A stretch of 64,000 nt of DNA. It comes from Fodinicola acaciae (lineage in GTDB: Bacteria > Actinomycetota > Actinomycetes > Mycobacteriales > HKI-0501). The notes under the pieces were generated by a model, which had not been told where the DNA came from, made no database searches, and saw only the letters and a list, made by a program, of their open reading frames with translations. Below are positions 1-8,474 of the stretch, piece after piece. The stretch lies in the NCBI RefSeq assembly GCF_010993745.1, contig NZ_WOTN01000003.1, forward strand, positions 62,001 through 126,000. The letters run 5' to 3'. Within the stretch, counting starts at the first letter, position 1; each line of letters begins with the position of its first letter. The position numbers and the translations under genes are program-made.

Positions 1-140
1 ACGTCGCCGCACTGTCCCTGGCAATAGTCGGTGACCGCCGCCGGCCTTTTCGCCGCGTCGGCCGGTGTGGTGGCCGGCATTCCGGCCGCCAGGCAGGCGA
101 CCGCCAGGGCCGCGATGAGCAGGATCCGCAGTCGGGTCAC
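1..140 (-). CDS. Secreted protein, N-terminal fragment cut by the window edge
   Basis: The reading frame starts with GTG at 140 and runs off the left edge, so about 46 residues are visible. A GAGGAGG Shine-Dalgarno sequence lies just upstream. The N-terminus is a clear signal peptide: MTRLR, then a hydrophobic Leu/Ala stretch, then an Ala-rich cleavage region near residue 30. The mature part begins with a short segment containing DYCQGQCGD, two Cys three residues apart. A Cys-x-Gly-Gln-Cys start after a signal peptide resembles the N-terminus of some secreted actinobacterial penicillin-acylase-family proteins, but that is memory-based and the visible part is too short to decide. Confidence 0.6.
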   Translation of the reverse strand, partial: MTRLRILLIAALAVACLAAGMPATTPADAAKRPAAVTDYCQGQCGD

Positions 141-249
141 GAGCCGCCTCCTCGCCGGTTTCCGCACACCTTGCCACTCTGTGTGACCTAGCGCACACAT
201 CGTGCGGAGTTTGTCACTCTTCGCCGCGAAGGGTGGACAAGGCGGCAAG

Positions 250-270
250 TTGGACGCCATGCGCGTCCAA
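250..270. promoter_or_regulatory. Inverted repeat upstream of the GH25-like gene
   Basis: TTGGACG and CGTCCAA form perfect 7-bp arms around a 7-nt spacer, about 85 bases before the start at 355. It lies between divergent genes and could be an operator. A second, looser dyad (CACTCTTCG / CGAAGGGTG) sits 30 bases further upstream. Function is inferred from position only. Confidence 0.35.
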
Positions 271-354
271 GTCAAACCGGCCATCTCTGGCTCATGTCAC
301 TACTTTCTGCTATCGTACAACTACATTGCGTAATTGATGATGTGGAGGTGTGGC

Positions 355-1353
355 ATGAGCCGACCAGTGGTCGCGAGAGGTCGCGACCTCTCGTCGTACG
401 ACAGCAACGTCAACTACGGCGCGTACGACTTCATCATCGGCAAGTTCACCGAGTCGGACAATTTCGTCTCGCCCGGCGCGCTGGACCGGGCCAGAGCGAC
501 CCGCGCGGCCGGCAAGGTCTTCTCCGCATACCACTTCGCCAGGCCGGGCAACGGTGCCGCGCAGGCCGATTTCCTGCTGTCGGTGGAAATGCCGAAAGCC
601 GGCGACATGCCCGGCTGGCTCGACTACGAGGTGAGCGGTCTGGGCATCGGGTTCGTCAACGCCTTCAGCGAGCGCTATCACGCGCGCACCGGCTGGTGGC
701 CCGGTGTGTACGCGAATCTCTCGACATTCCAGGGAGAACTGCAGTCCGGTCGTGGCTGGCGGCGACCCGGCCAGCGCCTGTGGCTCGCCCGCTATGGCGC
801 CAACGGTCCGGGCGTCGCCTGCGACATCTGGCAGTACCAGGGCGGCCCGGACCTGAACGTCGCGTACACGCCGCTGCCGGAAATGGTCATCCAGTCCGCC
901 GGAAGGAGCGCCGAAATGGCCATGGTGACACTGTCCGACGAACGGGTCGCGGTCGTCGTCCGCGGCACCGATCGCCGTCCGTACGTCCGCGTGCTCGGCA
1001 GCGACGGAGGCGCGCGCACCGATTGGCAACTGATCGCCGACGTCGTGCTCGGCTCGGCGGTGGGCGCGACCACTCGCGACGGCACCGGACTGGACATGGT
1101 GGCGCTGGACAGCGACGACCGCTCGGTGCTGTTCATGGCGATGGCCGACGCCGAGCGGCCGCAGGAGGTCTACGTGCAGGACCTGCAGGGCACCGGCACC
1201 GGTGGCGCGCCGGGCATCACCGCCGTCGACGGCAACCTGATCGCCTCGGTCGCCGGCGTGCTGCCGCGGACCGGCGAGGTCTATCTCAACCGGTGGGACC
1301 GCGCCACCAACACCTGGCGCGGCTGGTGGGACGCCACCGGCCAGGCCAGCTGA
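355..1353 (+). CDS. GH25-like lysozyme with C-terminal beta-rich domain
   Basis: This 332-residue protein looks like a muramidase-type glycoside hydrolase that would cut peptidoglycan glycan strands. Residues 8-170 match the GH25 layout: the opening GRDLSSYD segment carries the first acidic residue (D11), the D-x-E pair is in WLDYEV (D90, E92), and the barrel closes with CDIWQYQ and PDLN. Residues 175-332 form a separate repetitive beta-rich domain with segments such as VRVLGSDGG and VYLNRWDRATN, reminiscent of lectin-like propeller repeats. I chose the ATG at 355 because GGAGGTG lies six bases upstream; an earlier ATG at 334 lacks one. No signal peptide is visible, which is odd for a cell-wall enzyme; export by another route or a lytic role is possible. 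Confidence 0.72.
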   Translation: MSRPVVARGRDLSSYDSNVNYGAYDFIIGKFTESDNFVSPGALDRARATRAAGKVFSAYHFARPGNGAAQADFLLSVEMPKAGDMPGWLDYEVSGLGIGFVNAFSERYHARTGWWPGVYANLSTFQGELQSGRGWRRPGQRLWLARYGANGPGVACDIWQYQGGPDLNVAYTPLPEMVIQSAGRSAEMAMVTLSDERVAVVVRGTDRRPYVRVLGSDGGARTDWQLIADVVLGSAVGATTRDGTGLDMVALDSDDRSVLFMAMADAERPQEVYVQDLQGTGTGGAPGITAVDGNLIASVAGVLPRTGEVYLNRWDRATNTWRGWWDATGQAS

Positions 1354-1417
1354 GGCGGAGGTGCACCATGTCCGCCCAGGCATTGTGACCAGGCACCGAT
1401 GACTTTCGTCTTCCTCG

Positions 1418-1437
1418 GACGTCCAATGATGGACGTC
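1418..1437. promoter_or_regulatory. Perfect inverted repeat before the alpha/beta hydrolase gene
   Basis: GACGTCCA and TGGACGTC are perfect 8-bp arms around ATGA. The dyad ends 14 bases before the ATG at 1452 and just upstream of the GAGGAGA ribosome binding site. An operator for a dimeric repressor or a small leader hairpin are both possible. Confidence 0.45.
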
Positions 1438-1451
1438 TGAGAGGAGACAGG

Positions 1452-2213
1452 ATGGAGAAGGTTTCATCGGCCGACGGCACGGTCATCGCGTACGAGCGCA
1501 CCGGCAGCGGCCCGGCGTTGGTGCTGGTGACCGGCGCTTTCTGCGATCGCCAGTCGAGCGCCACGCTCGCCGAGAAGCTGACCGGCTACACGGTCTACCG
1601 CTACGACCGCCGCGGACGCGGCGACTCCGGTGACACGCAGCCGTACGCGACGCAGCGCGAGATCGAGGATCTGGCCGCGATCGTCGAGGCTGCCGGCGAG
1701 CCGGCATATGTGTTCGGTCACTCGTCCGGCGCCGTGCTGGCGTTGGAGGCCGCCGCGTACGGCGTACCGATGCGGCGGCTCGCCGTCTACGAACCGCCCT
1801 ACACCGGCGGCGGCGAGCCGGCCGAGCCGACGGCCGCGCGGCTGGCCGAGTTGGCGGCGACCGGCCACCGCGACCAGGCCGCCGAGGAATTCCTGCGGCT
1901 GACCGGCATGCCGGCCGAGGTCGTCGGCCACATCAAGACCAGCCCCGGTTGGCAGCCGATGTTGGCGATCGCGCACACGCTGGCATACGACGTGCGGCTC
2001 TGCGACGACGGCTTGGTGCACGCCGACCGGCTGTCCCGGATTTCGGTGCCCACCCTGGTGATGGCCGGCGGCAACAGCGCTCCGTGGGCGGAGCAGGCCG
2101 CTGACGCGGTGGCCGCCGCGGTGCCCGGCGCGCGTACGCGCGTCGTCGACGGCCAGGACCACGGCGTCGCCGACGAGGTGCTCGTGCCGTTGCTCGAGGA
2201 GTTCTACACGTAA
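1452..2213 (+). CDS. Alpha/beta hydrolase
   Basis: A 253-residue cytoplasmic alpha/beta-hydrolase-fold protein of unknown substrate. The nucleophile elbow is GHSSG (S91). YDRRGRGDS (residues 51-59) is the loop before it, and the catalytic His is in DGQDHG near the C-terminus. A strong GAGGAGA site precedes the ATG. The protein is a paralogue of the hydrolase at 32745-33548: both share the SADGT start, the YDRRGRG loop, the PYA-x-RREIEDLAA segment and GHSSGA. The 3' end overlaps the convergent neighbour by 10 bases. It is preceded by a perfect dyad at 1418-1437. Confidence 0.85.
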   Translation: MEKVSSADGTVIAYERTGSGPALVLVTGAFCDRQSSATLAEKLTGYTVYRYDRRGRGDSGDTQPYATQREIEDLAAIVEAAGEPAYVFGHSSGAVLALEAAAYGVPMRRLAVYEPPYTGGGEPAEPTAARLAELAATGHRDQAAEEFLRLTGMPAEVVGHIKTSPGWQPMLAIAHTLAYDVRLCDDGLVHADRLSRISVPTLVMAGGNSAPWAEQAADAVAAAVPGARTRVVDGQDHGVADEVLVPLLEEFYT

Positions 2214-3736
2214 CGGTAGGTGGTGATCAGCTGGTCGACCGGCGCGCGGTCATCGGTGAGTGGCCTCGCGTCGCCGACCAGCGCGGCGAGCTGTGGCGCG
2301 CTCGCCACGTCGTCCGGCTCGCCGCGTTTCGCGCCGGCGGCGAGCAAAGTCTGCCGGTCGGGCAGGTCGCCGGCGACGATGACGAAGTTGCCACCTTCCT
2401 TGCCGTGCAGCGCTTTGCGGGTCCCCATCACCGTGACCGTCCCGAAAACCGCGCGTACCGTCGCGATTTCGGCCCCCAGCAAGGAAAGGGGCGGCAGGTC
2501 GATGACGTTGAGGACATAGACCCCGCCGGGACGCAGCACCCGGCGCACTTCGGCGGCGAACTCCTTCGTGGCCAGGTGCCACGGCACCGCGGTCGAGCCG
2601 AACGCGTCGCCGACCACCAGGTCATAGCCGGCGGCCGGCTCCGACCGGATGCTGACCCGCGCGTCGCCGACCCGCACCTGCAGGCTGTCGGACGTGCGCA
2701 GACCGAGCCGTTCGCGGCCGAGCCGTACGACCACCGGATCGACCTCTAGCACGCGGCTCGTCGACCCCGGCCGGGTGGCCGCCAGCCAACGCGGCATGGT
2801 GAAACCACCACCGCCGATGTGCAACGCACGCAACGGTTTTCCGACCGGCGCCATCGCGTTGACGACATCGCCATATCGTTGGGTGTACTCAAAACCGAGA
2901 TAGCGATAGTCGTTGATGTCGACGTACGAATGGCGCGCGTCATCGAGCCAGAGCGTACGGCCACCAGGGCGCTGTGGATCATCGGTGACACGAGCGCAGT
3001 AGTAAGCCGTTTCGTAGTCGCACGGCACCGGCAGCGCCGCCGCACCACCGACTGCCAGCAACAGCACCAAAACCACGCCGACGACGGCTTGTTTGGTTGC
3101 CAGCCAACGTGATCCGACCAGCTGCCAGATCCCCATCGCGACCAGTACGACGCCGGTGCCCACCAGGATCACCGACACCGGCAGCGTCGCGAGCAGGACG
3201 TAACCGGTGAGGAACGTGCCGGCGAGGCCGCCGACCGTACCGAAAGCGCTGAACCGGCCGACAACCGTGCCGCTGTCTTTCAGTGTCCACAGCTGGGTTT
3301 TCACCACCACCGGACTGATCGCGGACAGCACCGCCACCGGCAACGCGGCCGCCAGGCCGATCAGAATGATGCTGCCGGCCGGACCGGTGTCGCGTACCAG
3401 CGGACCCACGGCCAGCACGATCGGCTTGCTGGCCAACACCAGCACGCCGCCGAGCGCCAGCAGCGGACCGATGATCGCCTTCGCCGGCCAAGTGTCCGCG
3501 GCCCAGCCGCCGAGGTTGGCGCCGAGCGCGATCGCCGCCAGCGTCACGCCGATGGAGGCCGTGTAGGTCTGGAAGGTGTTGCCGACGTACGGCGCCGCGA
3601 GCCGTACCGAGATCAGCTCAAGGACCAGCACCGCGGCGGCGGACACCACCACCAGCGCGATGGCCCACCAGCGTGCCATCACCGGCGTGCCTTCGGCGAC
3701 CGCCACCTTCTCGCGAGTCTGCTGCATAGCCGCCAT
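2204..3736 (-). CDS. Fused membrane domain / spermidine-synthase-like protein
   Basis: About 510 residues. The N-terminal half has roughly eight hydrophobic helices and resembles the integral-membrane part of fused MFS/spermidine synthases. Near the middle comes a short Cys-containing stretch (CDYETAYYC), then a methyltransferase-like Rossmann domain with LHIGGGGFTMP, LEVDP and VGDAFGS, the nucleotide-binding loops of the polyamine-synthase fold. Fused proteins of this kind are common in actinobacteria, but whether they transfer aminopropyl groups is generally unknown. Start codon uncertain: ATGs at 3736 and 3727 and a GTG at 3760 all lack a good ribosome binding site. Convergent with the hydrolase gene on its 3' side. 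Confidence 0.8.
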   Translation of the reverse strand: MAAMQQTREKVAVAEGTPVMARWWAIALVVVSAAAVLVLELISVRLAAPYVGNTFQTYTASIGVTLAAIALGANLGGWAADTWPAKAIIGPLLALGGVLVLASKPIVLAVGPLVRDTGPAGSIILIGLAAALPVAVLSAISPVVVKTQLWTLKDSGTVVGRFSAFGTVGGLAGTFLTGYVLLATLPVSVILVGTGVVLVAMGIWQLVGSRWLATKQAVVGVVLVLLLAVGGAAALPVPCDYETAYYCARVTDDPQRPGGRTLWLDDARHSYVDINDYRYLGFEYTQRYGDVVNAMAPVGKPLRALHIGGGGFTMPRWLAATRPGSTSRVLEVDPVVVRLGRERLGLRTSDSLQVRVGDARVSIRSEPAAGYDLVVGDAFGSTAVPWHLATKEFAAEVRRVLRPGGVYVLNVIDLPPLSLLGAEIATVRAVFGTVTVMGTRKALHGKEGGNFVIVAGDLPDRQTLLAAGAKRGEPDDVASAPQLAALVGDARPLTDDRAPVDQLITTYRYV

Positions 3737-3872
3737 CTTGCCGAGCGGCCGCCGACGCACGGCAGACGGCCTGGAGACTACCTATTTATGTCCGCAAAAT
3801 TGTGGCTTGGCCGGCTCTGAATCGAAGAGCCCGTGATAAGGGTTTGCGCACACTTCGTACGAGGGAGCCCCC

Positions 3873-4625
3873 ATGTCCATCGCTGGTACGTTCCGTACGC
3901 TGGCGGCCGCCTGTCTGGCCGCGGCGGGGTTGGTCGCGTTCGCCGGTCCCGTGCAGGCGGCCACGAACTATGTCGCGCTCGGCGACTCCTACTCCTCCGG
4001 CACCGGAGCCGGCACCTGTGGCCGTACGACGACGGCCTATCCGGCGGTCTATGCCGACAAGACCGGCGCGACGCTGAACTTCCAGGCCTGCTCCGGCGCG
4101 AAGACCGGCGACGTACTGAACAACCAGGTCGGTGCGCTGACCGCGAGCACCAACCTGGTGTCGATCACCATCGGCGGCAACGACGCCGGCTTTGCCAACA
4201 TCCTCATCTCGTGCCTGCTCGGCGGCGACTCCGGCTGCAAGTCGGCGACCGACCGGGCCAAGACCTACATCCACGACACGCTGCCGGGACAGCTCGACCA
4301 GGTCTACGCGGCGATCAGGAGCCACGCGCCGAACGCGAAGGTCGTCGTGCTCAGTTATCCGCACATCTTCACGCTCGCCGCGTCGTGTCCCGGCCAGCCG
4401 TCGCAGACCTCACGCGGCTATGGCAACTCGGTCGCCGACGCGCTCGCCACGACGACGCAGTCTTCGGCCGCCAAGGCCGGATTCACCTTCTCCGACGCGC
4501 GTACGACCTTCGCCGGACACGAGATCTGCTCCAGCGACCCGTACCTCGACGGCGGCAACTACCACCCCAACGTGAATGGCCACGCCAAGGGTTACGTACC
4601 GGCGCTGGAAGCCGGCGTCGGCTGA
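3873..4625 (+). CDS. Secreted SGNH/GDSL-family hydrolase
   Basis: A 250-residue exported esterase- or lipase-like enzyme. Residues 1-29 are a signal peptide (Leu/Ala-rich core, cleavage near VQAA). Block I is ALGDSYSSG with nucleophile S39. Block III is TIGGNDAGF. Block V near the C-terminus is GGNYHPN, supplying the catalytic His. Four to six Cys in the mature part suggest disulfides, as in the Streptomyces secreted SGNH lipases. GGGAG lies seven bases before the ATG. The gene ends at a strong hairpin shared with the convergent neighbour. The natural substrate cannot be read from sequence. Confidence 0.9.
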   Translation: MSIAGTFRTLAAACLAAAGLVAFAGPVQAATNYVALGDSYSSGTGAGTCGRTTTAYPAVYADKTGATLNFQACSGAKTGDVLNNQVGALTASTNLVSITIGGNDAGFANILISCLLGGDSGCKSATDRAKTYIHDTLPGQLDQVYAAIRSHAPNAKVVVLSYPHIFTLAASCPGQPSQTSRGYGNSVADALATTTQSSAAKAGFTFSDARTTFAGHEICSSDPYLDGGNYHPNVNGHAKGYVPALEAGVG

Positions 4626-4630
4626 TCTCG

Positions 4631-4663
4631 CGCGCCGGCTCTCCACTGCGGAGAGCCGGCGCG
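4631..4663. terminator. Bidirectional terminator hairpin
   Basis: A perfect 14-bp stem (CGCGCCGGCTCTCC and its complement) with a 5-nt loop sits exactly between the stop of the SGNH hydrolase and the stop of the convergent Rpn-like gene. There is no U tract, as is usual for high-GC actinobacteria. Confidence 0.8.
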
Positions 4664-4666
4664 TTC

Positions 4667-5515
4667 TCAGCTGTCGAGATCGGCCAGGCTGGCCGCGTTC
4701 ATCGCCGTGCGGAACGCCACTTCGGGATCGCCTTCGGCCAACCGGCCGGCGATGCGATCGATCCGCGGGTCGTCACCGAACCGCGACCGCAACATGATGC
4801 CGACCATTTTGGCCCCACCACGGGCTTCGCCGAGCGCCACACCGCGTGCCTCACCGTCCGCGTGCGCCTGGATGATGCCTGGCGACGGCGGGAACTCACT
4901 CAGGTCGAACGGCATCCGAGCTTCCCTCCCGGTCGCGGTGACCACGTCGAGCGGCAAGCATATCCGCGCGAGCGTCTCCGCGATTTCCATCAATGTCTTG
5001 GTATGCGGCGCGCCGGACTTCGCGATGGCTTCCAACGCGTCGCGCAACAACTGGCGACGGCCGCCCCGCGAACACTTCGCCAACACGGCCAACGGAGCCG
5101 CGGCCGGCCGCAGCAACAACTCGGCCGGGTCGCATTCGCGGAGCTTGATGACGTGGAAGTGCACCGTGAGCGCGTCACGCCGAAACTCCTCCTCGATCTC
5201 TCCCGCGCCGAGCAGCAGAATGAACTGCTCGATGCTGAAACCCGGAAAGCGCTGCCCCGCTCGAGCCAGGTATTCGACCATGCGCGCCGCGGCGTTTCGG
5301 TCGCCGCGACGAAAGAACTCGATGTGCGCCAACCGCCGGTCGCCGATCCGCACCAACAGGTCGACCCGCTGGCCGTGTGCCGGCAACTCCTCCGACTCCG
5401 CGACCACGTCGACCGGCGAACCCAGACCAAGCCACTGGCAGATGTCGCCGAGATGGTGCGCCGTCAGCCGCTTCAACGCGTTGTCGTAGATCGGTCCCGG
5501 CTGCTGTTCCCCCAT
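4667..5515 (-). CDS. Rpn-like / PD-(D/E)XK transposase-nuclease relative
   Basis: A 282-residue protein resembling the Rpn (RpnC/YhgA-like) nuclease family. The N-terminal segment YDNALKRLTAHH is typical, followed by QRVDLLVRIGDRRLAHIEFF (the D-then-E core), then RMVEYLAR. The usual E-x-Q or E-x-K at the end of the core strand reads IEFF here, so a key residue may be lost. The C-terminal third is helical and ends in a short Gly/Ala/Glu-rich region and RFGDDPRIDRIAGRLAE. An AGGAGGT site precedes the ATG at 5515. A defence or recombination role is known for some relatives only. Confidence 0.65.
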   Translation of the reverse strand: MGEQQPGPIYDNALKRLTAHHLGDICQWLGLGSPVDVVAESEELPAHGQRVDLLVRIGDRRLAHIEFFRRGDRNAAARMVEYLARAGQRFPGFSIEQFILLLGAGEIEEEFRRDALTVHFHVIKLRECDPAELLLRPAAAPLAVLAKCSRGGRRQLLRDALEAIAKSGAPHTKTLMEIAETLARICLPLDVVTATGREARMPFDLSEFPPSPGIIQAHADGEARGVALGEARGGAKMVGIMLRSRFGDDPRIDRIAGRLAEGDPEVAFRTAMNAASLADLDS

Positions 5516-5585
5516 GTGCCACCTCCTGCGATTGACGCTAGGAAGCGGGTCTGACAGAAATCGTGAGGAGCGTTGGATGGCGCGC

Positions 5586-8414
5586 CTACGGGCCGGCCGG
5601 ACACCAGGACGCGGCTGGGATGCCGGTAGCGGTGCCGCAGAAGGCCTGAATGGTCGGCAGCACTTCGCCGTTCTCAACGCGCATGATCGCGATCGGCTTG
5701 TTGAGCGGTACGTGCCGCGCGATGTCGCCGCCGTAGTCGATCGCACCGGTAACGCCGTCGATGTGCTTGTTGATCTGCGCCGCCGCCGCAGACGTGTGGA
5801 TCGCGGTGATCTCCCGCCAGACCGCACCGGGACTCACCGGGATGTCCGCGGACGACTCGCGCAGATACGCCGTGGCGCTGATAAACACCAGCGACGCGTC
5901 GTACGCCAGCGCGGCGTGACCGTCGAGCGACCGGCCGTCGGCGGAGTCCTCGAAGCCGAACATCTCGTTGAGCCCCAGGTAGAAGTCCCTTGCGACTCCG
6001 CGCGCCTGCGCGACCGGCGCCGGTGCCGCGGCGAACGAGGCGTAGTAGTACGGCAGGGCGCGGTTCTGTCGCCGTGTCGGCTGGTCGGCGACATAACGCG
6101 AAACGTCGTCGTCGCCGATGATCGTGGCGTCGCTGCCGCACAAGGCGGCGGCGCTGACAAAGTCGCCGAAGTCGGGGACGCCACGGCCGGCGAAGAAGAC
6201 GACACCGCCGTACGAGCAGGTGGCGCGGCCGGCCGCCGCGGCATTGCCGAACAGCGGCTCCGCGTAGTGGACGTGCGCGGGATCCGCGCTGCCTGGGTCA
6301 TTGGGCCGGAACGCCGCAGCGCTGACCGGAATCCCTCTCCGCCGCAAGGCTCGAAGCAGGTCCTCGCGAAGGTTGCTGCTGTATTTGTCGCTTCCGTCGT
6401 CAGAGTAGTAAACGCGTGCTGACGGCAGCTTCGGCTGCCGCTTGACGAACTCCGCGACCACCTCGGCCTCGCGCTGGTTTTGCGGCGCCACCTGGAAATA
6501 CAGCGGGCTCTGACCGGCCAGCTCGTCGGCCGAGAGGGTCGAGGCGACCATGGGAATGCCGGCGTCGGTGATGGCCTGGATCGTGTCGCTGGTGGCGTTG
6601 CTGCTCATGTCCAGGCCGACGACTCCGACAATGCCGCGATCCCGCGCCGCCATCACGGCGAGCTGGCGGGCGACCCGTACACCTTCCCGCATGCCGCGAC
6701 CGGCGTTCGCGACCAGTACGCGGACGATCGGATCGGCGGTCCCCCGCGCGACCAACTGGCGCCGCTGCGCCACCGCGACGCCTTCCAGCCCTTCCCGCGC
6801 CGCGGTCAGACCGTCGGCCGTGCCATTGGACGAGGTCAAGGCCTGCAGGCTGACCAGGGTGATGTACGGCCGCGCGGGATACGCGTCATGGAGTTGCGCC
6901 GCCTGCCTGTTCTGGTCGGCGATCCGATCCTCGACCTGCCGGATGTGATCGTTGGACGGTTGGAACATCGGGAAGGTGCCGTCGGCGACTCCGACGCACT
7001 CGAAGCCGGTCCAGGTCACCGAGTCGATCAGCGATCCGCAGTGGCTCTGCCGGGTCGCGGCCACCGCGTACGCACCACCGCCGACAACACCGCCAAGGAG
7101 GATCGCCGCCATGCTCAGCCGCATCCACCGCCTGGTCCACAGGAGCGGCCTGTCCAGCTGGTAGTCGCCGTGGTAGCCGCCGAGCGAATTCCACGCGCTG
7201 ACGGCGACGGCCGGATCGGGAAGGTCCATGGTGTCGATCCGCAGTGGGAGAAACCAGGTGATCTTCCGGCGCGCCAGCCGGTCGATCGGCAGCGCCGCCT
7301 GCCAGCTACGGTAGGCCGTACCGGCGGCATCGGCTGTGGACTTCAGCCGGGCTCCTCGCACGGGGGCGGAAAGCACCGCCCGCACCGGCGGCGGATACTC
7401 GGATCCGCTGGTGATCAGCAACAACGGGTCGAAGTCGCCGAGTTGGTTGCGCACGGCGTTCACCAGCCGGAGCAGTTCGTAGCCGCCGTTGTCGGCGTCC
7501 GCTCCGTCGAGTAGGAGCATCGGATAACCCATGCGGCGCTTGCGCCAGACCTTCCAGAGACCGATCCGGTACGCCCGCCGCAAGTCCTCCAGGAACGCGT
7601 TGACCAGCAGCCGGCAGACGTATTCGGGATCCTCTTTCTGCCAGTGACCGTCGGTGAGGCGACGACCGAACCGCAGGAAGTTCCGGCCGGACAGCTTCGG
7701 CGCCAAATGCGGTTGGCGGACAAACCAGCGGTATTTCCCGGAAATGACAGGCACCCGACCGGGCACGGTGATCCAGAACCAGAGCAGGCTCACCACGAAG
7801 CAAAAGAAGAGAAACAACCGCAGCACCGGCGGCGCGTCCGGCAGCGAGCCGTCGATTTCTTGGACCGCGTGCCGAAAACGATGGTGCAGGCTGATTTTCT
7901 GGACGCGGAAAGCCAACGTCCGGTCCGGATGCTGATCGCCGTCGTCGATGCGCTCACCCATGAGCCACACCAGCAGCGTGAAGAGCGGAAAGCGCGGCAG
8001 CCGGCCACCGGTCGACTGCTGCACAAGACCTTTGCGTGCACTGACGAGGATGTCGCGTACGGGCTCGACATAGCCGTGCCGGCGAACCGGCGTCGGCTGC
8101 ACCGCCAGATCGCGATAGACGTACGGCGTGGGTTCGGGCTCCGCGCTCTCGTGGAGCAGCTCGCAGATGACCTGGAGGGCCGGAAACCGGGCCCGGTCGG
8201 CGTTGACCAAGCAGAGCATTGGCAGTCCACGAGACCCGTCGACGTCCACCGGGTTGCGACGCCTCCAGCGCACCTCGGACTCGTGCAACTGCCGGGCCGG
8301 ATCACCCGCCCTCGGTCGTTGCCGCAGCGCTCCGACGAGCTTCACCAGCTCGACAGCGCCCTTGAAAAGTAGTGGACCGGTTTTCCCCTCTTGCCCCCGC
8401 AACGTAGAGACCAT
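5586..8414 (-). CDS. Large membrane protein with C-terminal substrate-binding-protein domain
   Basis: 942 residues with an unusual plan. Residues 60-190 are a globular domain (LPMLCLVNADRA start). A hydrophobic segment lies at 196-219 (LFLFFCFVVSLLWFW). Residues 240-400 include PMLLLDGADADNGG and PLLLITSGSE, which look like Walker B and sensor strands of a STAND/AAA-like NTPase. A second membrane segment is at 431-454. Residues 475-942 form a Leu/Ile/Val-type periplasmic binding domain (ITLVSL, IVGVVGLDMSS, ARVYYSDDGSDKYSSNL). No intact Walker A is visible; GQEGKTG near the N-terminus is at best degenerate. No transporter genes adjoin, so it reads as a sensor, not an importer. An in-frame stop just upstream limits the start, and no ribosome binding site is obvious. 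Confidence 0.7.
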   Translation of the reverse strand: MVSTLRGQEGKTGPLLFKGAVELVKLVGALRQRPRAGDPARQLHESEVRWRRRNPVDVDGSRGLPMLCLVNADRARFPALQVICELLHESAEPEPTPYVYRDLAVQPTPVRRHGYVEPVRDILVSARKGLVQQSTGGRLPRFPLFTLLVWLMGERIDDGDQHPDRTLAFRVQKISLHHRFRHAVQEIDGSLPDAPPVLRLFLFFCFVVSLLWFWITVPGRVPVISGKYRWFVRQPHLAPKLSGRNFLRFGRRLTDGHWQKEDPEYVCRLLVNAFLEDLRRAYRIGLWKVWRKRRMGYPMLLLDGADADNGGYELLRLVNAVRNQLGDFDPLLLITSGSEYPPPVRAVLSAPVRGARLKSTADAAGTAYRSWQAALPIDRLARRKITWFLPLRIDTMDLPDPAVAVSAWNSLGGYHGDYQLDRPLLWTRRWMRLSMAAILLGGVVGGGAYAVAATRQSHCGSLIDSVTWTGFECVGVADGTFPMFQPSNDHIRQVEDRIADQNRQAAQLHDAYPARPYITLVSLQALTSSNGTADGLTAAREGLEGVAVAQRRQLVARGTADPIVRVLVANAGRGMREGVRVARQLAVMAARDRGIVGVVGLDMSSNATSDTIQAITDAGIPMVASTLSADELAGQSPLYFQVAPQNQREAEVVAEFVKRQPKLPSARVYYSDDGSDKYSSNLREDLLRALRRRGIPVSAAAFRPNDPGSADPAHVHYAEPLFGNAAAAGRATCSYGGVVFFAGRGVPDFGDFVSAAALCGSDATIIGDDDVSRYVADQPTRRQNRALPYYYASFAAAPAPVAQARGVARDFYLGLNEMFGFEDSADGRSLDGHAALAYDASLVFISATAYLRESSADIPVSPGAVWREITAIHTSAAAAQINKHIDGVTGAIDYGGDIARHVPLNKPIAIMRVENGEVLPTIQAFCGTATGIPAASWCPAGP

Positions 8415-8474
8415 GGCGCATCATGACACGCCGCGTCGGGACCGCTCCCCGAAGTCTGCGAACTGCGGCCGCGA

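Noticed and set aside
5586-8414. ABC importer binding protein
   Set aside because: No permease or ATPase genes adjoin, and the large cytoplasmic part and two membrane segments do not suit a free binding protein.
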